Below, in pieces: positions 17,822 to 27,888 of a DNA stretch of 64,000 bases (position 1 is its first letter; each line of letters begins with the position of its first letter). The notes under the pieces are model-generated. The model saw only the letters and a list, made by a program, of their open reading frames with translations, was not told the origin of the DNA and made no database searches. The stretch spans positions 186,001 through 250,000 of the forward strand of contig NZ_SMFK01000005.1 of assembly GCF_004349355.1 (NCBI RefSeq). The letters run 5' to 3'. The position numbers were made by a program, and so were the translations under genes. This DNA is from Flavobacterium cellulosilyticum. GTDB taxonomy: Bacteria > Bacteroidota > Bacteroidia > Flavobacteriales > Flavobacteriaceae.

Positions 17822-19882
17822 ATGATTCGAAAAATTCAACCGCCAATCGCCAAAATGATTCCTAAAACATTAGAAAAATTTGGTGTAGCCAGAATTGATA
17901 ATTATTTTTGGTTGAATCAAAGAGAAAATCCGGAAGTCCTAGATTATCTGAAAAAAGAGAATGCCTATTATAAAAAAATGACTGCTCATACCAAGGATTT
18001 TCAAAATGAATTGTTTGAAGAAATGAAGGGTAGAATAAAGGAAGACGATGAGTCTGTTCCTTATTTCTATAATGGTTATTACTACATCACCCGTTTTGAA
18101 ACTGGGAAAAACTACCCTATTTATTCAAGAAAAAGAGAAAGCCTTACGGCAAAAGAAGAAGTACTGTTCGATTGCAATAAATTGGCAAGAGGTAAATCTT
18201 ATTTCCAATTAGGAGGTTTAAGTGTTAGCCCTGACAATAAATTGGCTCTATTTAGTATAGATTATGTTGGACGTAGAATTTACGATATTCAAGTAAAAAA
18301 TTTAGAAACAGGTAAGATTCTTTCTGATAAAATAGAAAAAGTATCCGGAAATGCCGTTTGGGCAAATGACAACAAGACCATTTTTTATTCTAGTCAAGAT
18401 GAAATTACTTTGCGATCGGATAAAATATTCAAACATAAACTAGGAACTTCACAAGCGGATGATAAATTGGTTTATTTTGAAAAAGATGAAACTTTTAATG
18501 TTGAAATTGCCAAATCGAAATCTAGAAAATATTTGGCTATCGAATCAGGAAGTACTCTAACTACTGAGTTTAGAATATTGGAAGCTGACAATCCAGATGG
18601 GAAATTTAGAGTTTTTCAAAAACGGGTACGAGGTTTAGAATTCAGCATTAAGCATTATGGCGATAGTTTTTACATCATGACCAATAAAGATAAAGCGACG
18701 AATTTTAAGTTAATGAAAACGCTGGAAACGGCTACTTCCAAAGAGAATTGGACAGAAGTTATTCCGCACCGTGAGGATGTTTTATTAGAAGATATTGAAA
18801 TTTTTAAAGACTTTTTGGTCGTTGAAGAACGTTCCAATGGATTGAATAAAATTCGAATTATGCCTTGGAGTGGAGAAGGGGAATATTATTTGCCTTTCGA
18901 AAGTGAGACTTATACTGCTTATACGTCTACAAATGTAGATTTTAATACGGATGTTTTGCGGTATTCGTATCAATCAATGACCACGCCTTCCTCGGTTATA
19001 GATTTTAATATGAATACAAAGGTCAAAAATGTTATAAAAGAACATGAAGTCCTAGGTGGAAAATTCGACAAAAATAATTATACCGAAGAACGTCTTTGGG
19101 CAAAAGCAAAAGATGGAACTCAAATTCCTATTTCGATGGTTTATAGAAATGGAATCAAAAGGGATGGTTCAAACCCAATGCTTCTATACGCTTATGGTTC
19201 TTATGGTCATTCAATAGATGCAACATTTTCATCGACTCGATTAACCTTGCTTGACCGTGGTTTTATTTTTGCAATTGCACATATTCGTGGCGGTGAAGAT
19301 TTAGGGCGACAATGGTACGAAGACGGTAAGTTGATGAAAAAGAAAAATACATTTACCGATTTTATAGATTGCTCCAAATTTGTGATTGAACAGCAATATA
19401 CTTCACCAAAGCATTTATATGCCGAGGGTGGATCAGCAGGAGGATTATTAATGGGAGTAATTATAAATAAGGCTCCAGAATTATATAATGGTATTATTGC
19501 TCAGGTTCCTTTTGTAGACGTAATTTCGACAATGTTAGATGAAAGTATTCCACTAACAACAGGTGAGTATGATGAATGGGGAAATCCAAACGTTAAAAAA
19601 TATTACAATTATATGGTTTCTTATTCTCCTTACGATAATGTTAAAAAACAAAATTACCCTAATATGTATATTTCAACTGGATTGCATGATTCTCAGGTAC
19701 AGTACTGGGAGCCTGCAAAATGGGTAGCTAAATTGCGAAATTTGAAAACTAATAACTCAGTTTTGTTTTTAGATACAAATATGGATGCAGGACACGGAGG
19801 TGCTTCAGGAAGGTTCGAAGCTATTAAAGAATTAGCAAAAGAATTCAGTTTTTTATTAGATTTAGAGAAAATTGAAAAGTAA
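17822..19882 (+). CDS. ptrB: Oligopeptidase B (S9A serine peptidase)
   Basis: 686 aa, the usual length of PtrB, which cuts oligopeptides after basic residues. An N-terminal seven-blade propeller (about 70-400) gates the C-terminal alpha/beta hydrolase. The nucleophile is Ser538 in GGSAGGLL, preceded by the family signatures YGSYGHS and HIRGGEDLGRQWYEDGK; the catalytic His lies in DAGHGGASGR. There is no signal peptide, so it is probably cytoplasmic. It is divergent from ybaB. Confidence 0.94.
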   Translation: MIRKIQPPIAKMIPKTLEKFGVARIDNYFWLNQRENPEVLDYLKKENAYYKKMTAHTKDFQNELFEEMKGRIKEDDESVPYFYNGYYYITRFETGKNYPIYSRKRESLTAKEEVLFDCNKLARGKSYFQLGGLSVSPDNKLALFSIDYVGRRIYDIQVKNLETGKILSDKIEKVSGNAVWANDNKTIFYSSQDEITLRSDKIFKHKLGTSQADDKLVYFEKDETFNVEIAKSKSRKYLAIESGSTLTTEFRILEADNPDGKFRVFQKRVRGLEFSIKHYGDSFYIMTNKDKATNFKLMKTLETATSKENWTEVIPHREDVLLEDIEIFKDFLVVEERSNGLNKIRIMPWSGEGEYYLPFESETYTAYTSTNVDFNTDVLRYSYQSMTTPSSVIDFNMNTKVKNVIKEHEVLGGKFDKNNYTEERLWAKAKDGTQIPISMVYRNGIKRDGSNPMLLYAYGSYGHSIDATFSSTRLTLLDRGFIFAIAHIRGGEDLGRQWYEDGKLMKKKNTFTDFIDCSKFVIEQQYTSPKHLYAEGGSAGGLLMGVIINKAPELYNGIIAQVPFVDVISTMLDESIPLTTGEYDEWGNPNVKKYYNYMVSYSPYDNVKKQNYPNMYISTGLHDSQVQYWEPAKWVAKLRNLKTNNSVLFLDTNMDAGHGGASGRFEAIKELAKEFSFLLDLEKIEK

Positions 19883-19905
19883 TTCAAAAATTTTTGTTAA
19901 ATTTG
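19872..19905 (+). promoter_or_regulatory. Promoter of the CBS-like gene
   Basis: TTG (19872-19874), a 23-base spacer and TAAATTTG (19898-19905) form a complete flavobacterial promoter. Its -33 element overlaps the end of the oligopeptidase B gene, so the two genes can be transcribed separately. Confidence 0.6.
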
Positions 19906-19954
19906 CAGGGATTTTAGGTTAAAATAAAAAGTGTCCTTGAATAACTATTTTTTT

Positions 19955-20995
19955 ATGAAACAAGAAATTAAAGCTTATAACAATATTTTAGAATTAATAG
20001 GCAACACACCGCTTATTAAACTAAATAAAGTTACAGAAGAATTTAAAGGAAATTTTTACGCGAAAGTAGAAGCATTTAATCCTGGACATTCTACCAAAGA
20101 CAGAATTGCTCTTTTTATAATTGAAGAAGCCGAAAAAAGGGGTATACTTTCGCCTGGTGATACTATTATTGAAACTACATCGGGTAATACTGGTTTTAGT
20201 TTGGCCATGGTGAGTATCATAAAAGGTTATAATTGTATCCTAGCGGTAAGCTCAAAATCTTCAAAAGATAAAATTGATATGCTTCGTAGTTTAGGAGCAA
20301 AAGTATACGTTTGTCCAGCTCATGTTTCTGCAGATGATGAACGTTCTTATTATAATGTAGCCAAACGGCTGCACGAGGAAACTAAGGGGTCAGTTTATAT
20401 CAATCAATACTTTAATCAGCTTAATATTGATGCCCACTACAAATCTACTGGTCCAGAAATTTGGGAGCAAACAAATGGTAAAATTACCCATCTAATTGCT
20501 TGCAGTGGAACAGGAGGAACTATTTCTGGAACTGCAAAATATCTAAAAGAACAAAACCCAAATATTAGAATTCTAGGAGTTGATGCTTTTGGTTCAGTAT
20601 TAAAAAAATACCACGAAACGAAAGAGTTCGACAACAACGAAATCTACCCATACAGAATTGAAGGTTTAGGTAAAAATTTGATTCCATCAGCAACAGATTT
20701 TGATGTTATTGATCAATTTATGAAAGTAACCGACGAAGAAAGTGCGCATTCTACAAGAGAATTAGCAAGAAAAGAAGGTTTATTTGTAGGCTATACTTCT
20801 GGTGCAGTACTACAAGCTATAAAACAATATGCTGAAGAAGGTGAATTTGACAAAAATAGTAATGTTATAGCTATTTTTCCTGATCATGGTTCCCGATATA
20901 TGAGTAAAGTGTTTAGCGATGACTGGATGAACGAACAAGGGTTCTTTGACAGTATCAACGAAGAAGAAGTACAAAAAATAGAATTTATAAAATAA
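19955..20995 (+). CDS. Cystathionine beta-synthase/cysteine synthase-type PLP enzyme
   Basis: 346 aa fold-type II PLP enzyme. Motifs: [15 protein letters not shown], the PLP lysine Lys48 in [18 protein letters not shown] binding the substrate carboxylate, and [15 protein letters not shown] binding phosphate. The block [23 protein letters not shown] and the [18 protein letters not shown] region look closer to the catalytic core of cystathionine beta-synthase than to O-acetylserine sulfhydrylase, but there is no C-terminal CBS-domain pair. A GTG at 19931 is in frame; the ATG at 19955 fits homologues better. Confidence 0.85.
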   Translation: MKQEIKAYNNILELIGNTPLIKLNKVTEEFKGNFYAKVEAFNPGHSTKDRIALFIIEEAEKRGILSPGDTIIETTSGNTGFSLAMVSIIKGYNCILAVSSKSSKDKIDMLRSLGAKVYVCPAHVSADDERSYYNVAKRLHEETKGSVYINQYFNQLNIDAHYKSTGPEIWEQTNGKITHLIACSGTGGTISGTAKYLKEQNPNIRILGVDAFGSVLKKYHETKEFDNNEIYPYRIEGLGKNLIPSATDFDVIDQFMKVTDEESAHSTRELARKEGLFVGYTSGAVLQAIKQYAEEGEFDKNSNVIAIFPDHGSRYMSKVFSDDWMNEQGFFDSINEEEVQKIEFIK

Positions 20996-21037
20996 GTTTA
21001 TAAGTACAAAGATTTAAGTACTAATTATTAAGATAGT

Positions 21038-21069
21038 AAAAAACTCCATTCGCAAGAATGGAGTTTTTT
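21038..21069 (+). terminator. Intrinsic terminator after the CBS-like gene
   Basis: AAAAAACTCCATTC pairs with GAATGGAGTTTTTT around a GCAA tetraloop, followed by T-rich sequence. It separates this gene from convergent yebC and can act on both strands. Confidence 0.9.
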
Positions 21070-21114
21070 ACTTTTTACTGAATACTTTTTTACTGTTCAC
21101 TGTTAACTGAACAC

Positions 21115-21825
21115 TTATTCCTCCATAGTATGATAGACGTTCATTACGTCATCATCTTCCTCAATTTTTTCTATTAATTTTTCTACATCAGCCACTTCAT
21201 CTTCCGATAGTTTTTTTGTAATTTGTGGAATACGTTCAAAACCAGAAGAAAGAATTTCTATTTTTCTACTTTCCAATTCTTTTTGAATCGTACCAAAACT
21301 TGTAAAAGGCGCATAAATTAAAATTCCATCTTCGTCTTCAAAAACTTCCTCGGCTCCAAAATCAATTAATTCTAATTCTAATTCTTCGGGATCAATACCT
21401 TCAGCGGGTATTCTAAAATTGCACGTATGATCAAACATAAACTCTACTGAACCTTGTGTTCCAAATGTTCCGTTACACTTGTTAAAATAGCTACGAATAT
21501 TGGCAACCGTTCTATTATTATTATCAGTTGCAGTTTCTACTAAAATGGCAATTCCGTGAGGAGCATACCCTTCAAATAAAACCTCTTTATAATTGGCAGT
21601 ATCTTTGTCCGTTGCTTTTTTAATAGCACGTTCTACATTTTCTTTGGGCATATTTACTGCCTTAGAATTCTGGATAACCGCTCTTAATCTAGAATTGGCT
21701 TCAGGATTTGGACCACCTTCTTTTACAGCCATTACGATATCTTTTCCAATTCTGGTAAATGCTTTGGCCATTGCTGACCAACGTTTCATTTTTCTTCCTT
21801 TTCTGAACTCAAACGCTCTTCCCAT
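21115..21825 (-). CDS. YebC/PmpR/TACO1-family regulator
   Basis: 236 aa. It starts MGRAFEFRKGRKMKRW and continues AMAKAFTRIGKDI with the family blocks VNMPKENVERAIKKA, LFEGYAPHGIAILVE, NNRTVANIRSYFNKCNGTFG and GSVEFMF. These are diagnostic of YebC, a three-domain protein linked to transcription control in some species and to translation of proline stretches in others. The length is typical and an excellent promoter lies just upstream. Confidence 0.94.
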   Translation of the reverse strand: MGRAFEFRKGRKMKRWSAMAKAFTRIGKDIVMAVKEGGPNPEANSRLRAVIQNSKAVNMPKENVERAIKKATDKDTANYKEVLFEGYAPHGIAILVETATDNNNRTVANIRSYFNKCNGTFGTQGSVEFMFDHTCNFRIPAEGIDPEELELELIDFGAEEVFEDEDGILIYAPFTSFGTIQKELESRKIEILSSGFERIPQITKKLSEDEVADVEKLIEKIEEDDDVMNVYHTMEE

Positions 21826-21847
21826 TGCTAATTTTTATTATGAACTG

Positions 21848-21877
21848 CAAAAATACAGTTATTAGTTATTTTTTCAA
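21848..21877 (-). promoter_or_regulatory. Promoter of yebC
   Basis: On the minus strand TTG (21877-21875), a 19-base spacer and TATTTTTG (21855-21848) fit the consensus TTG-N(17-23)-TAnnTTTG, 22 bases before the start codon. Confidence 0.65.
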
Positions 21878-21938
21878 ATATTTTTATGAATCAATTGCAT
21901 TTTGATTTAATAAAATCCTTATTTTTTTGCTTGGTCAA

Positions 21939-23978
21939 TTATTTATTCAAAACATTGAAATCATTCAATATTGTAATTGCTTCTGCGAGATAGGGATTTG
22001 TTTTCAATTCATTAATTTTTGAACTATTGATTTCTTGTTGAAAAGCATCTGATTTTATTTTTTCTGAATCGTATGAATTGTTCACAATTGTGCAATTCGT
22101 TAGAATTGTTGTGTTGTTTTTTATTTTTTTCCATAGCGAATCAATCGCATGAATATCATTAAATACATTTTCAAACGTCATTATAAGCATTTTTTTTTGA
22201 CTATTGTATATTGTATTTATTTCTTTGTTAATAGCTATTATTTCATTGAACCTAGTATTATTTTTTGTTCGTAAATTGCTTAATTCTACGGCTTTTTGAA
22301 AGTAGGCTTTTGGAAATGGATTGAATTTAGTTTTTGAATTTATTTCGTCATATTTCAATGCTGTTTTGAAACTTCTTTCACGTGGTATAATGCTGTCAAA
22401 TAATATTGGAAGACTAACATCCGGTTTGATTCCCTTTATTTGATTACTTTCTCCAGTAATTCTATAAAATTTTTCGATCGTTAATTTTACAAATTCCTGT
22501 TGGTTTTTGTCCAATGGAATTATTGATTGCATTGTTGCTTTGCCTAAAGTAGTACTGCCAATTACTATCGCTCTATTATAGTCTTGCAATGCTGCTGCAA
22601 AAAATTCGCTCGCAGAGGCTGAATTTCCATTAGTCAAAACCACAATGGGACCATTATAAGCTATACCATGAATATAATCTTTTAGTACAGTTTGCTTTTT
22701 TTTATTATCAACTAAAATGGAAACAGGACCAAAATCAATAAACAATCCAGCTAATTTTACAGCTTCTACCATAGAGCCACCACCGTTATCCTGTAAGTCA
22801 ATTACCATTCCTTGGATGTCGTCTTTTTTAAGTTTTGCAAGTTCAACGACTACATCATAAGCAGAACCTTTACCATCTATTCCTTCAAAATCGGAATAAA
22901 AACTTGGAATATTGATATAACCAATTCGTGTTTCTTTTTCGGCAATAAAGCTATATACCGTATTGGCCACCGTTTTCATTATTTGTTTTTTGAGGAGCAC
23001 ACTTATAATAGTTCCGTTTTTTTTCTGAATCGTTAATTCAATTTCTTTATTGGAATCCGAATAAATTAATTCTCCAAGTTTTTCCAAAGATGTACAAGAA
23101 ACCAAAAAATCTTCGCCTTTCTTATTGGAGATTTTTAAAATCACATCGCCTTTTTCAAACTTTTTAGAAAATGCGGCAGGACTTCCAGGAACAATATCTG
23201 CAATAAGTATTTCTTCTTTATCATTTAGAGTGACATTTAGCCCTAACGAATAACCAGTAGTTGATAAACTAGACATAAAATTGGTTTTTTCATCCAATGA
23301 AAAATAATTAGTATGAGGGTCAAAATACGTACAAAAGATATTTAAAAAATTATTTTGAAGATCATATTCTATTCCTTTCGAACTGTTCAATAGACCGCTT
23401 ACTTTGCATAAATTCGATTCGAAAATTTTTGCTTTTGAAGTCTTTTCCAATTTTAAAAAGTTCTGGTTCAGTGAATCCAAATTAGAGCTTATTTTAGAAA
23501 TGTCTTCTAAGATATCGTACTTCATTCTCTTTACCCATCGCTTCTCAACATCAGTCTCGAGCAGATCAAATGGAAAGTTTTTTTTAGAAAATTGAACAGT
23601 ATCTTTTGTTTGATAATCAAAATCAACTTTTTGAATTTTCTCCAGTGTTTTTTTCTTTCTTTCTAATGCAAACTGATAAGTAGCTACAAAATCATTGATA
23701 AAAGTACAGTCATGTTCTAGGATATAATTATCGAGAAGTAGTCTGTGTTTACAAAGTTTATCGTATTCCTTTTTGGTAAATAAATTTCTGTTGCTGTCTA
23801 AATCATCTAAAAACATATCAAAAACATAAACCGATAGACTGTCATCTATCGGCTTTGGTTGGTAATGTTCTTTTTGAATTAAGGTAGTTATATTGGTAAG
23901 AATTTCACATGTTTTTGCACTATTTTGACCAAAAAGGGAGTATGTTGTCAAAAAGAGAAAAAGTGCAAATTGCTTCAT
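21939..23978 (-). CDS. S41-family C-terminal processing (tail-specific) protease
   Basis: 679 aa with a signal peptide (...LTTYSLFGQ), so periplasmic. After an N-terminal helical domain a PDZ domain (about 240-330, LGLNVTLNDKEEILIADIVPGSPA) precedes the S41 core: DLQDNGGGS, the Ser nucleophile in GNSASASEFF, and the general-base lysine in LGKATMQ. It resembles Prc/Tsp, which degrades and trims periplasmic proteins at their C-termini. It lies 49 bases downstream of gcvT on the same strand. Confidence 0.92.
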   Translation of the reverse strand: MKQFALFLFLTTYSLFGQNSAKTCEILTNITTLIQKEHYQPKPIDDSLSVYVFDMFLDDLDSNRNLFTKKEYDKLCKHRLLLDNYILEHDCTFINDFVATYQFALERKKKTLEKIQKVDFDYQTKDTVQFSKKNFPFDLLETDVEKRWVKRMKYDILEDISKISSNLDSLNQNFLKLEKTSKAKIFESNLCKVSGLLNSSKGIEYDLQNNFLNIFCTYFDPHTNYFSLDEKTNFMSSLSTTGYSLGLNVTLNDKEEILIADIVPGSPAAFSKKFEKGDVILKISNKKGEDFLVSCTSLEKLGELIYSDSNKEIELTIQKKNGTIISVLLKKQIMKTVANTVYSFIAEKETRIGYINIPSFYSDFEGIDGKGSAYDVVVELAKLKKDDIQGMVIDLQDNGGGSMVEAVKLAGLFIDFGPVSILVDNKKKQTVLKDYIHGIAYNGPIVVLTNGNSASASEFFAAALQDYNRAIVIGSTTLGKATMQSIIPLDKNQQEFVKLTIEKFYRITGESNQIKGIKPDVSLPILFDSIIPRERSFKTALKYDEINSKTKFNPFPKAYFQKAVELSNLRTKNNTRFNEIIAINKEINTIYNSQKKMLIMTFENVFNDIHAIDSLWKKIKNNTTILTNCTIVNNSYDSEKIKSDAFQQEINSSKINELKTNPYLAEAITILNDFNVLNK

Positions 23979-24027
23979 TTGTTATTCTAAATTTATTTTT
24001 GCCATTGAAATTGTCATTTCCATTTTC

Positions 24028-25110
24028 TTATTTCTTGTAAAAAGGCAATTTCACGACTTTGGCTGGAACATCATTTTTTCTAATTCGGATAAAAATTTCA
24101 CTGCCAATACTACTGTTTTCTGTAGTCACGTATCCCATTCCAATTCCAATATTCATTGAAGGCGACATCGTTCCCGAAGTTACGATTCCAATTTTTTTAC
24201 CTAATGCATCAACAATTTCATAATCGTGTCTTGGCACCGCGCGTTCAAGCATTTCGAAAGCCACTAATTTTTTGCTAACTCCTACTTCTTTTTGTTTTTT
24301 TAAGTTTTCTGAGTTGGTAAATTCTTTTGTAAATTTCGTGATCCAACCCAGACCAGCTTCTAATGGCGAAGTAGTATCATTGATATCGTTTCCGTACAAA
24401 CAAAAGCCCATTTCGAGTCGCAAAGTATCACGAGCAGCAAGACCAATAGGTTTAATTCCAAAAGATGCTCCAGCTTCAAAAACGGTATTCCAAATTTGTT
24501 CCACTTCAGCGTTTTTGCAATAAATTTCGAAACCACCTGAGCCAGTATAACCAGTTGCCGAGATAATCACATGTTCTATTCCGGCAAAATCAGCCACTTC
24601 AAAATGATAATATTGAATTGCCGATAAATCGATGGATGATAAGGATTGCATCGCTTCAACTGCTTTTGGACCTTGAATGGCCAATAAAGAATAATCATCC
24701 GATAGGTTTTTCATGTCAACATCCAAATCATTATGGCTTGAAATCCAATCCCAGTCTTTATCTATATTCGAAGCATTTACCACCAATAAATACTGTTCCT
24801 CTTTAATTTTATAAACAATCAAATCATCTACAATTCCGCCATCATGGTTTGGTAAACACGAATATTGCGCTCTACCAATTGTTAGAGTTGAAGCATCATT
24901 CGAAGTTACTTTTTGAATCAAAGCCAATGCATTTGGACCAGAAAGTAAAAATTCGCCCATATGCGAAACGTCAAAAACGCCAACACTTTTGCGAACCACC
25001 TCGTGTTCAGCATTTACGCCTTCGTATAAAATAGGCATGTTGTATCCGGCAAACGGTAGCATTTTAGCTCCCAAACTCTCGTGTATGTGCGTCAGTGCAG
25101 TATTTTTCAT
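24028..25110 (-). CDS. gcvT: Aminomethyltransferase, glycine cleavage T protein
   Basis: 360 aa, typical length. The T protein transfers the methylene group from lipoyl-bound aminomethyl to tetrahydrofolate and releases ammonia. Signatures: [44 protein letters not shown] (the folate-binding Asp), [11 protein letters not shown] and [18 protein letters not shown]. The H and P protein genes are not next to it. The S41 protease gene follows 49 bases downstream. Confidence 0.96.
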   Translation of the reverse strand: MKNTALTHIHESLGAKMLPFAGYNMPILYEGVNAEHEVVRKSVGVFDVSHMGEFLLSGPNALALIQKVTSNDASTLTIGRAQYSCLPNHDGGIVDDLIVYKIKEEQYLLVVNASNIDKDWDWISSHNDLDVDMKNLSDDYSLLAIQGPKAVEAMQSLSSIDLSAIQYYHFEVADFAGIEHVIISATGYTGSGGFEIYCKNAEVEQIWNTVFEAGASFGIKPIGLAARDTLRLEMGFCLYGNDINDTTSPLEAGLGWITKFTKEFTNSENLKKQKEVGVSKKLVAFEMLERAVPRHDYEIVDALGKKIGIVTSGTMSPSMNIGIGMGYVTTENSSIGSEIFIRIRKNDVPAKVVKLPFYKK

Positions 25111-25176
25111 CTTGGATTTAAGTATAATTTGAAGTGGCTAATTTATCGATTTTTTATGGAGTGGCAAAGGGTTTAT

Positions 25177-25251
25177 AGGAGCTATTTCCCGCTTTCACCT
25201 TTATCTTTGTTCGTTCCTCACAAAGGATATCGGCTCTATCGCGGCTAGAAA
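25177..25251. repeat. Interspersed repeat, copy 2
   Basis: AGGAGCTATTTCCCGCT at the left and CAAAGGATATCGGCTCTATC with GCGGCTAGAAA at the right share order and words with 14614-14713 (GCTA-TCCCGCT ... AAAGGAT ... CTATCG-GGCTA). It fills much of the 360-base gene-free gap 25111-25474; the rest of that gap shows nothing else I can name. Confidence 0.6.
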
Positions 25252-25474
25252 TCATGCGTCAGGAAAACCGCTACTATTTTAATTTAGTTTTGATAAGTAA
25301 ATGAAGTTTCGAAAATGGGACAAGACATTGTTTTTATTCTTCATCTACAAGATTACAGCAATAAAAGTTGGAAGAATCATCCATTTCATTGCGTCTTTCC
25401 TCCATTCTCTGTCTTTTAATGTCGTCGCATCTTTGTAATGTCAATAACGACAAGTACTTTAAATAATTATAAAA

Positions 25475-26080
25475 ATGAAAACATTCACCGTTCCCACACG
25501 AGAAGAAGTAGCTCTAGCCAACCAAGATATTTTCGATAACTTACAAAAAGCCTTAGATTTGCACCTAAATTTGTAAGCTGCCATCGCCCATTCCGATAAT
25601 GGATTGACACGATTCTTAGCCTATCAAAACGCTAAAACATCTTTGAACAACAAAGAAAAAGAAGCCGTAAACTTAATCGTGTGCCAAGTAAATGGATGTT
25701 TGTATTGTCAAAGTGTCCACTTGGTTTTAGGAAAAATGAATGGTTTCTCCGATGATCAATTATTGGATATCAGAAATCCACGAAGCACCGATCCCAAATT
25801 ACATTCTTTAGTACAAGTAGCAGCCGATATAAGTAAAAATAAAGGAAGAGCTAGTGCGGAAAAAGTAGCTATTTTTTTTGAAAATGGATACACCAACGAA
25901 AATATGGTGGATTTAATACTGCAAATTAGTGATAAAACAGCAATGAATTATTTGCACAATCTCATTCAAATTCCAATAGATTTTCCGTTGGCTCCTGCAT
26001 TAGAATTGGAAATGGTATGCTTTAAAAATGGTATCGAGAAGCATTTTGAATCAGATGCTTCTCGATACATTTTTTTATAG
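25475..26080 (+). pseudogene. AhpD-like/carboxymuconolactone decarboxylase family gene broken by an in-frame TAA
   Basis: The frame starts ATG 25475 (MKTFTVPTREEVALANQDIF) and runs without shift to 26080, but codon 34 is TAA (25574-25576), between NLQKALDLHLNL and AAIAHSDNGL. Relatives usually have a tyrosine codon (NLYAAIAHS), so one base change would explain it. The rest is intact, including CQVNGCLYCQSVH, the redox CxxC...H centre of AhpD-type peroxidases. A shorter product could start at ATG 25604, but it would lose helix 1. Confidence 0.8.
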
Positions 26081-26178
26081 TAAAGCTGACGCATTCCTTT
26101 AAAAAACTATTCAAAAAGAATGATGTTTTTTTTTAAAGCACAGCTTAGGGTTATAGAATGTGTTGATGGATGGAATAA

Positions 26179-26748
26179 TTAAAGTTCTTTCTTTCTATAT
26201 AGAAATTCATCTTTTAAAATATTATCCATCATGGCATTGATTCGGATAGCTTTGGTTTCCTCTTTTTTTGCTGCGTAAATCCATTTTATAAATTCTTTTT
26301 GATGCCTTTCTTTTAATGTTATAAATTTTTCATACGCTTTTTGATCGTATTTCAAACAATCTATAATTTCTTCTGGAATTTCAAAAATGGAATTGTCTGC
26401 AAATAATTGGATTTTCACATAATCTCCGGCTTGTTTCTCTATTTTCTTTCTAATTGCAGCTTTAACTGCCATGAACAATTTACCATTTCTCATAGGGGCT
26501 AAATTAAAATTACTAAATTCAAACGCATCAATCTTTCCTTTTACTTTTACCCAACCAAAAGGAGTGTTTTTATTTTGTTGAATTCCTGCAATTTCGGCAA
26601 ATGTCCAACCACCTTTACCTGGATATTTTTGGAGTAAACATTCTTTTTCAAATATTGGTTTTTCCATTTGGTCAGTAATTATATGAAAGATGTAAATAGT
26701 TTTTTTTGCTATAGCTAGTTGGAAATCTAGATTCATAATATTTGACAT
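26179..26748 (-). CDS. YdeI/OmpD-associated (DUF1905) family protein
   Basis: 189 aa from the upstream start. Residues from about 28 on (MEKPIFEKECLLQKYPGKGGWTFAEI) match the DUF1905 domain, followed by a YdeI/OmdA-like C-terminal region (EEIIDCLKYDQKAYEKFITL, HQKEFIKWIYAAKKEETKAIRI). A start at Met28 (about 26667) would fit the family better than the listed one. The family has been linked to bacteriocin protection and outer-membrane stress, but its activity is not known. Confidence 0.8.
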   Translation of the reverse strand: MSNIMNLDFQLAIAKKTIYIFHIITDQMEKPIFEKECLLQKYPGKGGWTFAEIAGIQQNKNTPFGWVKVKGKIDAFEFSNFNLAPMRNGKLFMAVKAAIRKKIEKQAGDYVKIQLFADNSIFEIPEEIIDCLKYDQKAYEKFITLKERHQKEFIKWIYAAKKEETKAIRINAMMDNILKDEFLYRKKEL

Positions 26749-26903
26749 AAAATGTTTTTCTAATGTTATGCATAATACTAAGTAAGACGAAAATATTCTA
26801 TTGCATTCGAGCCGTATTAACTGTCATTTTGAATGGTCCATAAATCACAATTTCATGAAATTCTAAAGCAGGTTTTCTAAAGAGTTTAGTATATAATGAC
26901 GTA

Positions 26904-27491
26904 TTATGATGCCTTTATTTTATTTGCAATTGTTATAGTTTTTTGCCACTTACGTCCATTTGATGAAGTAATTTCTGCAGAATAAGTAACAGCCCAAGTA
27001 GTATTGTCAAATTCTCTCCAAATCATAAAATAGGCTTTTTCACCTGCGTCTACAACCATGTCTCTTTTTCCTTCGTCACCGAAATAAGATTTTTCAAGGA
27101 ATTTTTCAATGACTTGTTCTCTTTTGTCTTTAGTTGTGTTAAATTCTTTAATACCAATCTTTGCTAATGGTTCCCAAATAGTAAGGTTTCCTTTATTAAC
27201 AATGGTAACTGTAACAGTATGCATTATCAAATTGTTGGGAGTTTCAATTAAAGAAACTTCAAATTCAATTTCAGCTTTTGCAGAAAAAGTTCTTCCTATA
27301 AAAAATCTAAAATAAGAAAGAATAGCACCTACTATTATTGCTATTAATGTTATGATGTCTTTCAATACAGAAACGAATTCTTTGTTTTTTGTTAAAATTT
27401 CAATGGTAAGAATCTGATATTTGAATAAGTTCCCTAAACCAAAAGTAAATAACAAAATCAAAAGAATTAGAAAAATTGATTCCCTTCTCAT
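26904..27491 (-). CDS. Hypothetical two-helix membrane protein with a beta-rich domain
   Basis: 195 aa. Two membrane helices (about 6-26 and 44-64) are followed by a C-terminal domain with alternating strands (EIEFEVSLIET, MHTVTVTIVNKGNLTIWEPLAKIGI, TWAVTYSAEITSS) that looks like an immunoglobulin-type fold. No family recognised. Its ATG overlaps the stop of the upstream 34 aa gene in an ATGA arrangement, so the pair is translationally coupled. Confidence 0.7.
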   Translation of the reverse strand: MRRESIFLILLILLFTFGLGNLFKYQILTIEILTKNKEFVSVLKDIITLIAIIVGAILSYFRFFIGRTFSAKAEIEFEVSLIETPNNLIMHTVTVTIVNKGNLTIWEPLAKIGIKEFNTTKDKREQVIEKFLEKSYFGDEGKRDMVVDAGEKAYFMIWREFDNTTWAVTYSAEITSSNGRKWQKTITIANKIKAS

Positions 27492-27592
27492 GGATTATAA
27501 ATGAACAAGTAGTAACCAAGAATTGCCACTAAAACTAAGAGGAAGACAATTGCAAAAAATGGAATACGTCGTTTTGTTGATGGTTGTTGCAT
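27488..27592 (-). CDS. 34 aa single-pass membrane microprotein
   Basis: The frame starts at ATG 27592-27590: a basic N-terminus (QQPSTKRRIP) followed by one strong hydrophobic helix (FFAIVFLLVLVAILGYYLF) and IYNP. Its TGA overlaps the start of the 195 aa gene by ATGA, which is good evidence that it is translated. No family recognised; it could be a partner subunit of the following protein. Confidence 0.65.
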   Translation of the reverse strand: MQQPSTKRRIPFFAIVFLLVLVAILGYYLFIYNP

Positions 27593-27888
27593 AATATGTG
27601 AGATTTAAAGTTTGTTTTGTCTAAATTGAACTGTTTCTTTTTGCAGATGGATGTAAGTTGCATTACCACTAAAGAATTCAAACTAATATTTATATAACTA
27701 ATTAAAAATCAATTGCTTCTGATTTTATCTAAATTTATTTATTTTTAAATAGGATACGCTCACACTAATAATTATTTTCTCCTGGGGAAAATAGGGAACG
27801 GCATGTGACTAAAATACTCGCAAAAAAATAAAGATCATATCCCAAAAATCGTGCAGAAATCTGCTATTCGTTTCCTTTTTCAAAAGCT

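Noticed and set aside
26081-26178. Terminator after the AhpD-like pseudogene (TAAAGCTG ... CAGCTTA)
   Set aside because: The arms match only in pieces with several bulges, so the call is not safe.
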